From contig JAJDCO010000098.1 in assembly GCA_029260795.1 (NCBI GenBank), positions 124,001 through 188,000 of the forward strand: a stretch of 64,000 nucleotides of DNA. The letters run 5' to 3'. A model generated the notes under the pieces. The model made no database searches and had not been told where the DNA came from. It saw only the letters and a list, made by a program, of their open reading frames with translations. Numbering within the stretch: position 1 is the stretch's first letter; every line of letters starts with the position of its first letter. Position numbers and translations under genes: made by a program. This stretch comes from Planctomycetota bacterium (GTDB lineage: Bacteria; Planctomycetota; OFTM77). Of this stretch, positions 8,799 to 17,767 are shown piece after piece.

Positions 8799-9068
8799 GG
8801 ACCGCGGGCGGCCCGCCAGGCGGCCCGCCCGCTTCGGGCGTTCGGAGGCGTCGCGCGGAGTCGCTCTGCTTTGGCGCGTGCTCTCTCATCGACGTCGTCA
8901 CGATGCCGTGAAGCCTGACCACGTCCGACGACGTGTGATGGGGCGACGTGTCGGGGCGAACATAACGACAGGGTGTTCCCCGATGATGGCGAAGCGTGCG
9001 CATCATCGCGGAGCACCCCGAGATTCACCAGGGTCGCACGGCCGATCCAGGGGCCGAGCCCGGGCGAA
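8799..9068. other. Intergenic region with GC-rich palindromic repeats
   Basis: The segment at about 8800-8840 contains two overlapping GCGGCCCGCC palindromic units, akin to the hairpin at 6014-6038. It lies exactly where the VOC pseudogene loses its 5' half. The remainder up to 9068 shows no gene; the open frames here have arginine-rich low-complexity translations typical of non-coding GC-rich DNA. Confidence 0.5.
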
Positions 9069-11015
9069 TCAGAACGTCTTGAAGCTCGTCGGCCCGATCA
9101 CCGAGACGATACCCGTCGAGAAGCTCAATGTCACGGCGGCCACGCGGATCTGGATTGCGGCAGGGACGCTCGCCGAGATGGGCAGGACCGGAGTCACCGC
9201 TTGCCCGCGAGCATCGACGATGCCTTGGAAGAGGGGGCCGAGGTTGATACCCGCTGCTGTGAAAGGGTCGAACGTGAGGGGCACGGTCTTCCCGCTCCCG
9301 CCCGGCACCGGGAAGCCGCTGATGCCCGAGAACGAGAAGAGCACCCAGGCGAGATTGCCCGTCTCACCCGGCGCATGGACGAGGAAGTTGGCCAGGCTGC
9401 CGGCTTGCGGATACCCGATGAGCGTGACGGCCTGCGGGGCGTTCGAGACGAGGCCGGTCGTGGCGGCCCCGCCGGTGGCACCCATGTCGGGAAGCACAGT
9501 TCCCTGCGACGGCGGGAATTTGATGTCGCCGGGGGAGGCAGGATCCCCTGCGTCGATACACGGCGAACCGCTGGATACGTGCAGGTCACCAAACGCCGTG
9601 CTGAATCCGATGAACTGCGGCGGTCCCGGGATGTTGTTATTGCCGGGGGCAAGGTTTTCGACACAGCTCCAGGTGACGGCTGTGGCGATGCCGCCCGCGA
9701 GCTGCGGTCCGCCGGGCGTCGGGTGGTTGTAGTAGACGATCGAGTTGGTGAGTGTACCGGCGCCGTAGATCGCGCTCTTACTTCCCGAGGCGCTCGAGAC
9801 ACGATTGCGAGCGACCGTGATGTGCCGGAGCTCGGCCGAGCCTGACGCGATGTAGATGGCGCTTCCATCGGTGTAGGTCGCCGTGCCGGAACTCAGTACG
9901 TAGTTGTCCGAGAAGAATGAGCTTTCGACTAGTAGGTTGCCGCTAGAGGAAAAGTAGAGGCCGCCTCCCCTTGCGAACGCTTGCTCGAGGTGTCCATGAC
10001 CCGAAGTCTCGTACGAATGGGATTCGTTTCCCCGAAAGTAACTCGCGACGAAGGATGAATCGGCTTCTCCGCTCAGGTATACCCCACCTCCACGCCCGGT
10101 CGACTTGCAGTCGTTGCTGTGGCAACGCGCCCAGGCGACATTCCCGTCGAAGGCGCTTCGTGCGCAGGTCACGCCGTTCGTCGCGTAGAGACCGCCTCCG
10201 ACGTAGTTTCCCGTTGAGTAGGCTCGATTCACGTGATTGCGCGTGAACACCGACTCGAAAAGGTCCAGCCGTCCTCCGTTGGTCAGCTCGGTGCGCAGGC
10301 CGCCGCCGTTGCTCCCGGACTGGTTCCCCGTGAAGTTGCAGTCGTCGACAGTGAGCGTGAGGCCACTCGTCTCCCGCACGTAGACGCCGCCGCCCTGTCC
10401 GCTGGAGGTGTTTTCGGCGAAGGTGCAGCCTTCGATGAGCAGCAGGCTGTCCTCGATCCACACGCCACCCCCCGCGCCGCTAGACGAGCAGCCGGTGACC
10501 GTCGTGTTGCGCAGGAGGCTGAGCGGGCTCGAGGCGATGTGGAGCCCGCCGCCGTTCACCGAGTTCGAGCAGCCCTGAATGAAGCAGTGGTCGAAGTGGA
10601 CCCAGCTCGAGAGCACCTGGACCGCTGCTTGAGTCGCTCCGCTGAACCGGCAGTGCTGGAAGCTCGACATCGGGTTCGAGCTCTGGAAGATGATCGACTG
10701 CCAGCCGGCCGGGTTGGCGGGCCCACTTACGAATCGGATCGGCTGCTGAGCCGTGCCGTTCGCGATGATCTGCCCCGTCGTGTTGACCGTGATGTTGTAC
10801 GTTCCCTGGAAGTGCACGATCACACCCGGGGCGATCGTCAGCGTCGACAAGATCTGAAGGTCGCCGTCGATGCAGACGGGCGACTGGGCCGTCGTCCAGG
10901 TCGTCGGCGTCGTAATGAATCCGGGCCCCCAGTTGGAGCCGCATTGAGCGTGGGCCGGGAAGGCGTTCACCAGGGTGACCACCGTCAGCCCCAGGGCGAA
11001 TAGCAAGGCGCGCAT
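9069..11015 (-). CDS. Secreted right-handed parallel beta-helix protein
   Basis: The 648-residue product has a signal peptide (LLFALGLTVVTLVNAFPAHAQ) and the ATG at 11015 follows GAGGAGAG at good spacing; upstream in-frame Met codons lack both. Residues about 60-450 are a series of 25-35-residue rungs with GGG-L/V-x-V and N-x-T/S patterns (GGGLHIASSPL, GGGVWIEDSLL, GGGVYVRETSG, GGGLYFSSSGN), typical of pectin-lyase-like, polymorphic-outer-membrane-type beta-helices. A PCIDAGDP motif follows. The last ~110 residues, ending IGPTSFKTF, form a separate hydrophobic beta-rich module. No catalytic residues were recognised, so it is more likely a surface or structural protein than an enzyme. Confidence 0.88.
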   Translation of the reverse strand: MRALLFALGLTVVTLVNAFPAHAQCGSNWGPGFITTPTTWTTAQSPVCIDGDLQILSTLTIAPGVIVHFQGTYNITVNTTGQIIANGTAQQPIRFVSGPANPAGWQSIIFQSSNPMSSFQHCRFSGATQAAVQVLSSWVHFDHCFIQGCSNSVNGGGLHIASSPLSLLRNTTVTGCSSSGAGGGVWIEDSLLLIEGCTFAENTSSGQGGGVYVRETSGLTLTVDDCNFTGNQSGSNGGGLRTELTNGGRLDLFESVFTRNHVNRAYSTGNYVGGGLYATNGVTCARSAFDGNVAWARCHSNDCKSTGRGGGVYLSGEADSSFVASYFRGNESHSYETSGHGHLEQAFARGGGLYFSSSGNLLVESSFFSDNYVLSSGTATYTDGSAIYIASGSAELRHITVARNRVSSASGSKSAIYGAGTLTNSIVYYNHPTPGGPQLAGGIATAVTWSCVENLAPGNNNIPGPPQFIGFSTAFGDLHVSSGSPCIDAGDPASPGDIKFPPSQGTVLPDMGATGGAATTGLVSNAPQAVTLIGYPQAGSLANFLVHAPGETGNLAWVLFSFSGISGFPVPGGSGKTVPLTFDPFTAAGINLGPLFQGIVDARGQAVTPVLPISASVPAAIQIRVAAVTLSFSTGIVSVIGPTSFKTF

Positions 11016-11205
11016 GTCAGACTCTCCTCGTCGAGTGTTTCGTGGAACGTGACTCTCTGAGGGCATATGCGAGATCGCGGGGAGACACGCGCACTGATTT
11101 TTGAGAATGGTGGCGGTGCCTCGCGCCGGGGGCTGGATGAACCTGCCCGACCCGCGTATCATCTGCCATTGAGTGTGTTGCAACCCGCAGGGAGGCGAAG
11201 GATCC

Positions 11206-11784
11206 ATGGCGGAGCCCGCGCGAGAGCAAACTCCCACCGATCTCTTGGCCCGTGTCGCCGCCGGCGATCGAGCGGCCGCCGAAGATCTCTTGCCCATGAT
11301 CTGGGGCGAGCTCCACCGGATCGCCGAGCGCCACCTGCGCCGCGAGCGAGCAGGTCACAGCCTTCCCCCGTCCGAGCTCGTCGACCAGGCCTACCTCACC
11401 TTGATCGATCAGAAAGGCGCCGATTGGCAAAGTCGCAGCCACTTCTTTCGGATGGCGTCCCAGGTGATCCGAAGGATCCTCGTAGATCATGCCCGGCACC
11501 GGAATCGGCAGAAGCGGGGCGGCGGCCACACGCGGGTTCCGCTTCCCGAGGATCTACCTGTCCGATCCGACGGTCAGCTCGACATCCTGGCTCTCGACGA
11601 GGCACTCGAACGGCTCCGTCTCCTCGACGACGACCTCAGCACGATCGTCGTGCTCCGTTTCTTCGGCGGACTGGCCGAGAGAGAGGCGGCCGAGGCGCTT
11701 TCGATCAGCCGCCGCACTGCCAGCGAGCGCTGGAGGCTCGCCCGCGCCTGGCTGCGCCGCGAGCTGAGCGACGCTTCGGCCTGA
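11206..11784 (+). CDS. ECF-type RNA polymerase sigma factor
   Basis: The 192-residue protein has region 2 at about residues 10-90 (DLLARVAAGDRAAAEDLLPM, RSHFFRMASQVIRRILVDHA) and region 4 at about 130-185 (LSTIVVLRFFGGLAEREAAE then a helix-turn-helix with SRRTASERWRLARAWLRREL). The RILVDHARHRNRQKRGG stretch marks the ECF subgroup that typically neighbours serine/threonine kinases in Planctomycetota and Acidobacteriota. Start at ATG 11206 follows GGGAGGCGAAGG. It faces a kinase gene whose stop lies 37 bases beyond its own, an arrangement repeated at 40711-43371. No anti-sigma gene is present, so the kinase may supply regulation; this is inference. Confidence 0.93.
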   Translation: MAEPAREQTPTDLLARVAAGDRAAAEDLLPMIWGELHRIAERHLRRERAGHSLPPSELVDQAYLTLIDQKGADWQSRSHFFRMASQVIRRILVDHARHRNRQKRGGGHTRVPLPEDLPVRSDGQLDILALDEALERLRLLDDDLSTIVVLRFFGGLAEREAAEALSISRRTASERWRLARAWLRRELSDASA

Positions 11785-11820
11785 GGCCATCGGTGTTGTT
11801 CTCGTCTCAGCGCCAGTGAG

Positions 11821-14706
11821 TCAGCGGCCGCCATCCCTGGACTCGAGCTCAGCCCGCCAAGACAAGACTTCCGGACCCTCAGGCTCCAGACGCCGTGCGT
11901 CGTCGAGGTACCGGGCTGCCGCGTCCAAGTCTCCTCGTCTTGCCGCAATCTTGCTCAGGGCTAACCAGGGACCGGCGTCTTCCGGGTCTACGAGCCGCCA
12001 GCGGCTGGCGATGCCGGTCGCCAGCTCCAGGTCGCCAATGTAGCGCGCCGCTCGCCCGAGGAAGGCGAATTCGCGAGCGTCGTGCCGCTCGAACCGAAGA
12101 ATCCTCCACGTCGTGTCGGCTGCGGCGGCCGCCGCCGTTCGGGCTCGGGCAGGGTCCGCGGTCACGAAGTCGAGGTAGTCACACACCTGTAGGTACAGCA
12201 AGAGAAACAGGGGAACCCGCCTCAAGGTGACCGGACTCGGCGTGTCGATGACCTTCTGGAGATTGGACTCGGCTTCGTCGAATCGATGGAGTCCAACGGC
12301 GAGCATCGCGCGAAGGTACCACACGATCCCGACCGGGTACTGTTCGAGCACGCGATCGACGCGGACGAGGGCCTTTTCCAAGTTCTCTTCGCTTATGAAC
12401 GCGAACGCGACAATCGCGGCGACGACCGATTGTCCGACGGCGCGCTCCAGCTCGGGCGGGACCACAACGAGCACGTTCGCACCGGCGATCTTGGACCGGG
12501 TGCCCTCGAGGCTCTTGAGCCAAGCCACCGCTTTCGAGAAGAGGCTCAGGCTCGACATCGTGCGCGTCGCCCCAGCAATCACTTCGTGTTCTCCGGGCCA
12601 GGACAGCGCCAGGGCATCTTCGAGCATCAGCTGGTCCAACTCGTCACCCAGACCGACGATCATTGAGTACATCTCGAGGAATCGAGCGACATCGTGCCGC
12701 CCATTCCTCTCGAACCTCTGAATGATCGCTTGCCCGCGTCCTTCGTCTTCAGCGTCGATGAAAAGGCAGGCAGCTTCGAGGTGGAGTGCGACGGGATCAT
12801 CAGGGAACCGCGCTCGGAATCCCGCCACATGATCGCGAGCCTCGTCGAAGCGTCCCAGTACCAGGAGCAAGTTTCCGAGTGCCACATAGGCTCGATGCAG
12901 GCTGGGGTCCTTGCGCACGGCGAGGTGCAAGAACCTGCGCTGCAACTCGAGGTTCTCGGCGAGGAGGGCATGGGCCAGCGCCTGCTCGGCGGGCTCGAGT
13001 GATTCGCTCGCCAGCGCTTGCTCCAAGAGGCCTCGGCCTTCCTCTCGTTCCTCACGATCGTAGATCCGGAGCACGCCTTGGATCAGCCAGACGCGGGCCG
13101 AGTGCTCTCCGAGATCTTCTCTCGTGGCCAGATGGTCGATGGCCTCCCGAGCGCGCTCTGTCTCGAAGTTGCCTTCCCAGGCTTCAATCATCGCGAGCTC
13201 GACTTCCACGGGATCCGGATGGCCGCTGTCCCTGGCGATGCGGTACGCACTGAGTGCCGCCTCCCAGTCTCCCTGTTGCGCGGCGCGTCGGCCGGATTCG
13301 TAGGCGAGGCGAGCGTTGACCTCACGGACTCGCTCGGCGGCGGCCTCGGCCTCGCGCTCACCCTTCTCGGCCCGATCCTTCTCGAGGCGGATCTCTTTCG
13401 TCACGCCGACCTGATGGATCGAGAACGCTGTGAGACCGCCGATCACGAGCACGACCGGACCGACGATCGCCGCGGCGATCCACGGGTTTCGGTGCGTCCA
13501 GCGGAGGGCACGCGTCATCGGGCCGACGGGCCTGGCCTGAACGGGGCGATACTCGAGGAATCGCGTCAGATCGGCCGCGAGCTCTACCGAGTTCGCGTAG
13601 CGCCGACGCGGGTCCTTCTCGAGCAGCGTGAGAACGATCGTCTCGAGATCGGGCGGAACCTGGGTGTTGAGGCGGCGTGGCGCGACCGGCTCCTTGGTCG
13701 TCAGCCGAGCCAGGATCTCGGCTGCCGTCTTGCCTTGGAAGGGGCGATGCAACGTCACGAGCTCGTAGAGCACGACGCCCAGAGAGAAGAGGTCGGAGCG
13801 GGTTTCGGCCGGCCGACCTTCGGCCTGCTCGGGAGAGAGGTATTCGGGCGTGCCGGCGAGCTGCCCGGTCCGGGTCAGAGCGGGATGCGAATCGGCGCGG
13901 GCGAGGCCGAAGTCGGTGAGCACGGCCGAGCCGTCGGGACGAACCAGGATGTTCGAAGGCTTGACGTCGCGGTGCAACACACCGGCCGCGTGTGCATGCT
14001 CGAGAGAGCGGGCGATCTGGCGGGTCAGTCGACAGGCGATCTCGGTCCAAGTCGCCTCGAGCCAAGGGCCGTGGGGTGCCGTTGTCTTGGGAGCCTCGAA
14101 AGCGCGCGTCAGGATCTCGGCACAGGGGCGAGCGAGACCCGCCTCGCGCGCGGCCGCAATGAGCCTGTCGAGCGAGATGCCTTCGACGCGCTCCATCGCG
14201 AAGTACAGAGTGCCTTCGGCCTCGCCGACCGCATGGATCGACACGATTCCAGGATGATCGAGGGCCGCGACCGTTTTCGCCTCGCGTCGGAATCTCTCGA
14301 TTGCGTCGGCCTGATGAGTGAGGTGCGCCGGAAGGACTTTGAGTGCGACTCGCCGACCGAGCGAGAGCTGCTCGGCCTCGTAGACGACTCCCATGCCGCC
14401 GCGGCCGATCTCGTCGATCAGGCGGAAGTCCCCGAGGATTCCGCCGAGCGACCTGTCCGGGACGGGATCCGGGCTGGACTCCGGTTCGGTCGGCATCGCG
14501 CCGGCGAGGTCGACAGCATCGCCGAGTGCCGGCTCGGCCAGGAAGTCGCCGGTATCGGCATCGGCGGAAAGCAGCGAAACCACCTCGTCCTGGAGCTCGC
14601 GATCTTCGCCGCATTCGCGCTCCACAAACCGCGCGCGCTCTTCAGCGGGCATCGCGGTCGCGCAATGGAAGATGCTCTGAGCCCGCGCGAATCGGTCACG
14701 GTCCAT
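11821..14706 (-). CDS. Transmembrane serine/threonine protein kinase with TPR C-terminus
   Basis: The 961-residue protein carries a Hanks-type kinase domain at about residues 95-385: glycine loop GRGGMGVVYEAE (101-112), Lys123, HRDVKPSN with catalytic Asp247, DFG at 265-267, and GTPEYLSPEQAEGR. A single membrane span lies at 409-429 (IAAAIVGPVVLVIGGLTAF). After a coiled-coil-like stretch, the C-terminal ~480 residues contain TPR-like helical pairs and would be extracytoplasmic. A helical region (1-90) precedes the kinase and resembles the N-terminal segment of the kinase at 19957. GAGGA precedes the ATG at 14706. It is convergent with the ECF sigma gene at 11206, a probable partner. Confidence 0.93.
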   Translation of the reverse strand: MDRDRFARAQSIFHCATAMPAEERARFVERECGEDRELQDEVVSLLSADADTGDFLAEPALGDAVDLAGAMPTEPESSPDPVPDRSLGGILGDFRLIDEIGRGGMGVVYEAEQLSLGRRVALKVLPAHLTHQADAIERFRREAKTVAALDHPGIVSIHAVGEAEGTLYFAMERVEGISLDRLIAAAREAGLARPCAEILTRAFEAPKTTAPHGPWLEATWTEIACRLTRQIARSLEHAHAAGVLHRDVKPSNILVRPDGSAVLTDFGLARADSHPALTRTGQLAGTPEYLSPEQAEGRPAETRSDLFSLGVVLYELVTLHRPFQGKTAAEILARLTTKEPVAPRRLNTQVPPDLETIVLTLLEKDPRRRYANSVELAADLTRFLEYRPVQARPVGPMTRALRWTHRNPWIAAAIVGPVVLVIGGLTAFSIHQVGVTKEIRLEKDRAEKGEREAEAAAERVREVNARLAYESGRRAAQQGDWEAALSAYRIARDSGHPDPVEVELAMIEAWEGNFETERAREAIDHLATREDLGEHSARVWLIQGVLRIYDREEREEGRGLLEQALASESLEPAEQALAHALLAENLELQRRFLHLAVRKDPSLHRAYVALGNLLLVLGRFDEARDHVAGFRARFPDDPVALHLEAACLFIDAEDEGRGQAIIQRFERNGRHDVARFLEMYSMIVGLGDELDQLMLEDALALSWPGEHEVIAGATRTMSSLSLFSKAVAWLKSLEGTRSKIAGANVLVVVPPELERAVGQSVVAAIVAFAFISEENLEKALVRVDRVLEQYPVGIVWYLRAMLAVGLHRFDEAESNLQKVIDTPSPVTLRRVPLFLLLYLQVCDYLDFVTADPARARTAAAAAADTTWRILRFERHDAREFAFLGRAARYIGDLELATGIASRWRLVDPEDAGPWLALSKIAARRGDLDAAARYLDDARRLEPEGPEVLSWRAELESRDGGR

Positions 14707-14905
14707 GTCGGTCCTCACACTTCGTTTCCCCGAGGCGGATTGTAACCGAGGCAAGGCGGCACGTGTGTGGCGTCGAGTGCACCCATCCTTCCACAACCTG
14801 TCCGCGCGGGAAGAACGTCCGGTTGGCGCTCCGAAGCGACAGCGACGGTATGGTATGAAGGCTCGCGAGCCGGTTCGAAACCGATAGACACACGAGGTGA
14901 CCCGC

Positions 14906-17767
14906 ATGATCCGACCTACGGCCGTCGTCGCCTTCCTTCTGCTGATCTTGCCCACGACGACCCAGGCCCAGGAGCCCGACTGGCTGATCGATGGCTCGCC
15001 CTATATCGCACGAGCCGGGCTCTCGGCGGATGGGCGAGATCTCGTGCTCACCAACGGGCTCGTGCGACGCGTGTGGCGTTTGGCTCCCGAAGGTGCGGGA
15101 GCGTGCATTGCGCTCGATGACCTCGTCGGCGATCGATCCCTGCTTCGCGCGGTTCGACCCGAGGCGCGATTGACGCTCGACGGGGTCGAGCTGGCCGTGG
15201 GTGGGCTCGACGGCCAGCCGAATCACGCCTTCTTGACCGACGAGTGGCTCACATCGATGACACTTCCTGCCACGGCCTTCCGTCTGGTCGGCTGGGAGCA
15301 GGGCGAGCCTGTCGAGCGCTTTGCATGGAAGCGCGTGCGACATCATGCGCCGGATGCCGTGTGGCCACCGCAGGGTGTCCATCTGCAGCTGCACTACGAG
15401 CTGCCGGAGATCGAGGACGCGGTCGCACTCTTCGAGAGTGGCGCGGGTGAGGAGCTGCCGGCGGTTGCGCCGCCGAGTGATGTCGGGCGCCGTCGCCTCC
15501 TGTTCGATGATTTCACGACGCTCGACCCGGAGTGGCGCGCGCACGTCACCGAGGCGCATGCGCGCAGCAGCTGCGAGAACGAGGGCAAGCGCGGCGAGAT
15601 CATGACGCCCGCCAACTCGGCCGTGTTCGTGGAGCGCACGCTTCCCGACGAGGCACGACTCGTCGAAGCGACCCTCGACGTCGGCACCGATCGCAGCGCG
15701 AGCTGGGGTCCGGGCATCGCCCTCGTCTTCGAAAAGCGCGTCGTCAAGCTCAACCTGCGTCCCGAGAGCAACGCTGTCGCGATGCTCGGGCTCTGGGACG
15801 GAGTGCGTGAGAACCCACGGCTGGGCGGACGGCAGCCGGTGGATGTGAGCCGACCCTGGCAGCTTCGGATGCGATGGAGCGACTCGACACTGCATGCGGA
15901 TGCGCGACCGCTGGATGGAGCTTGGCGCACCTATGCGCGGATCGCGCTCGATGGCGAGAAGCCGGTGGCTCTGCGCGTCGGCAAGATGGATCGCCAAGGC
16001 GGCGACTCCGATCACGGTGACCTCGGATCGCTCGCGCGCTGCCGCATCTTGGATGTCGCGACGTACGGTGACATCGATGCTGCCGGTCAGGCACGAGCAC
16101 GGGCGCGAGTCGAAGCGCTGCGCCAGGTGAAGGTCACCGTGCACGTCGAGCTCTACGACGGTGTCCCGGTGATGAGCAAGTGGCTGACCGTGCACAACCG
16201 TGGCGATGCGCCGATCACGCTCGATGGATTCGCGAGCGAGATCCTGGCCGTGGTCGAGCACGCCAACTGGGTCGAGGCGAGGGAAGGGGTCGCGCTCCCG
16301 CGTCCCGAGACGCTGCACGTCGAGACCGACTTTGCGTTCGGGGGATTCCATCACGAGAACTCCAGCCGTCACGTCGTGCACTGGCGTCGCGATCCGCAGT
16401 ACTCCACGCAGGTGAACTACCTGCGGCAGTCGCCGTGCCTGTTGGTCGTGGAGCCGACGTATGGACCCGCGCAGACGATTGCGGCCGACGAGGTCTTCGA
16501 GAGCATGCGCGCCTTCGAGCTCGTGCACGACAGCAGCGATCGCGAGCGGCGGGGTCTGGCTGTGCGGCGGATGTATCGCACGATCGCGCCTTGGGTGACC
16601 GAGAACCCGCTCATGATGCACATGCGATCGGCCGCGCCGGCGCAGGTGCGAGCCGCGATCGATCAGTGTGCGGCCGTCGGCTTCGAGATGCTGATCCTCT
16701 CTTTCGGCAGCGGCTTCAACATCGAGAACGAGGATCCCGAGTACTTGAAGCAGTGGCGCGAGATCGCGGACTACGCGCAATCGAAGGGCATCGAGATCGG
16801 CGGCTACTCGCTGCTCTCCTCGCGGCGCATCGGCGGCGGGAATGATGTCGTCAGCCCGGCAGGACAGCGTCCGACGCACGGGAGCTGTCCGGCATTGACC
16901 TCCGAATGGGGGCAGGACTACTTTCGCAAGCTCCACGCCTTCTTCGAGGCGACCGGCTTTCGGCTGCTCGAGCACGACGGCTCGTACCCGGGCGACGTCG
17001 ACGTCACACCGCGCCCGCCGCTGCAGAAGGGCGAGGCCGACTCGCGCTGGGCGCAATGGCGGATCATTCGCGACTTCTATCGGTGGTGCCGCGGCCAGGG
17101 CATCTACTTGAACGTGCCCGACTACTACTTCTTGGCCGGCTCCAACAAGTGCGGCATGGGTTATCGCGAGGTGAACTGGTCACTGCCGCGCGATCAGCAG
17201 GTGATTCACACGCGGCAGAACATCTTCGATGGCACTTGGAGCAAGACGCCCTCGATGGGCTGGATGTTCGTGCCGTTGACGGAGTACCACGGCGGCGGAG
17301 CCGCGGCCACCATCGAGCCCCTCGCCGAGCATCTCGATCACTACGGACGCATGATCGACTCGAACCTCGGTCTGGGTGTGCAGGCTTGCTATCGAGGGCC
17401 TCGGCTCTTCGACGCCGAGGAGACGAGGCGGGCCGTCGCCGAGCGAGTCGCCTGGTTCAAGCGCTACCGGGACATCCTCGAGTCGGACGTCGTGCACGGC
17501 CGCCGCGCCGATGGCCGCCACCTCGACTGGATGCTGCACGTGAATCCCAAGCTGGAGGAGAAGGGGATGCTCGTCGTGTACAACCCGCTCGATCGCGAGG
17601 TCGTGAAGACGATTCGCGTCGACCTCACCTACACGGGCCGGGTCGACTCGGCGCGCGTGGCGATCGAGGATGTCGAGGAGCGCGTCCACCCACTCGCCCG
17701 CGATCACACCGTGCCGCTGACGGTTCGCGTCCCGGCGCGGGGCTTCACCTGGGCCGTGATTCGGTGA
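14906..17767 (+). CDS. Secreted alpha-galactosidase-like glycoside hydrolase with inserted lectin-like domain
   Basis: The 953-residue product has a signal peptide (AVVAFLLLILPTTTQAQ). An N-terminal beta-sandwich-like region (to about 185) is interrupted by a segment around residues 190-395 beginning LFDDFTTLDPEWRAHVTEA, which resembles concanavalin A/LamG-type domains. The catalytic part (about 550-880) contains FEMLILSFGSGFN, RLLEHDGSYPGD, where the Asp fits a (beta/alpha)8-barrel nucleophile, and GIYLNVPDYYFLAGSNKCG, recalling clan GH-D alpha-galactosidases. The ATG at 14906 has GAGGTGA close upstream; the in-frame GTG at 14897 is an alternative. It probably cleaves sugars outside the cytoplasm. 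Family level is tentative. The 3' end overlaps the convergent Fic gene by 23 bases. Confidence 0.75.
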   Translation: MIRPTAVVAFLLLILPTTTQAQEPDWLIDGSPYIARAGLSADGRDLVLTNGLVRRVWRLAPEGAGACIALDDLVGDRSLLRAVRPEARLTLDGVELAVGGLDGQPNHAFLTDEWLTSMTLPATAFRLVGWEQGEPVERFAWKRVRHHAPDAVWPPQGVHLQLHYELPEIEDAVALFESGAGEELPAVAPPSDVGRRRLLFDDFTTLDPEWRAHVTEAHARSSCENEGKRGEIMTPANSAVFVERTLPDEARLVEATLDVGTDRSASWGPGIALVFEKRVVKLNLRPESNAVAMLGLWDGVRENPRLGGRQPVDVSRPWQLRMRWSDSTLHADARPLDGAWRTYARIALDGEKPVALRVGKMDRQGGDSDHGDLGSLARCRILDVATYGDIDAAGQARARARVEALRQVKVTVHVELYDGVPVMSKWLTVHNRGDAPITLDGFASEILAVVEHANWVEAREGVALPRPETLHVETDFAFGGFHHENSSRHVVHWRRDPQYSTQVNYLRQSPCLLVVEPTYGPAQTIAADEVFESMRAFELVHDSSDRERRGLAVRRMYRTIAPWVTENPLMMHMRSAAPAQVRAAIDQCAAVGFEMLILSFGSGFNIENEDPEYLKQWREIADYAQSKGIEIGGYSLLSSRRIGGGNDVVSPAGQRPTHGSCPALTSEWGQDYFRKLHAFFEATGFRLLEHDGSYPGDVDVTPRPPLQKGEADSRWAQWRIIRDFYRWCRGQGIYLNVPDYYFLAGSNKCGMGYREVNWSLPRDQQVIHTRQNIFDGTWSKTPSMGWMFVPLTEYHGGGAAATIEPLAEHLDHYGRMIDSNLGLGVQACYRGPRLFDAEETRRAVAERVAWFKRYRDILESDVVHGRRADGRHLDWMLHVNPKLEEKGMLVVYNPLDREVVKTIRVDLTYTGRVDSARVAIEDVEERVHPLARDHTVPLTVRVPARGFTWAVIR

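Noticed and set aside
13018..14745. 575-residue plus-strand open frame
   Set aside because: Antisense shadow of the kinase at 11821-14706; GC-rich codon bias opens this frame.
14696..17056. 786-residue minus-strand open frame
   Set aside because: Antisense to the secreted hydrolase, which has a signal peptide and conserved motifs; the minus translation is Arg/His/Val-rich and featureless.
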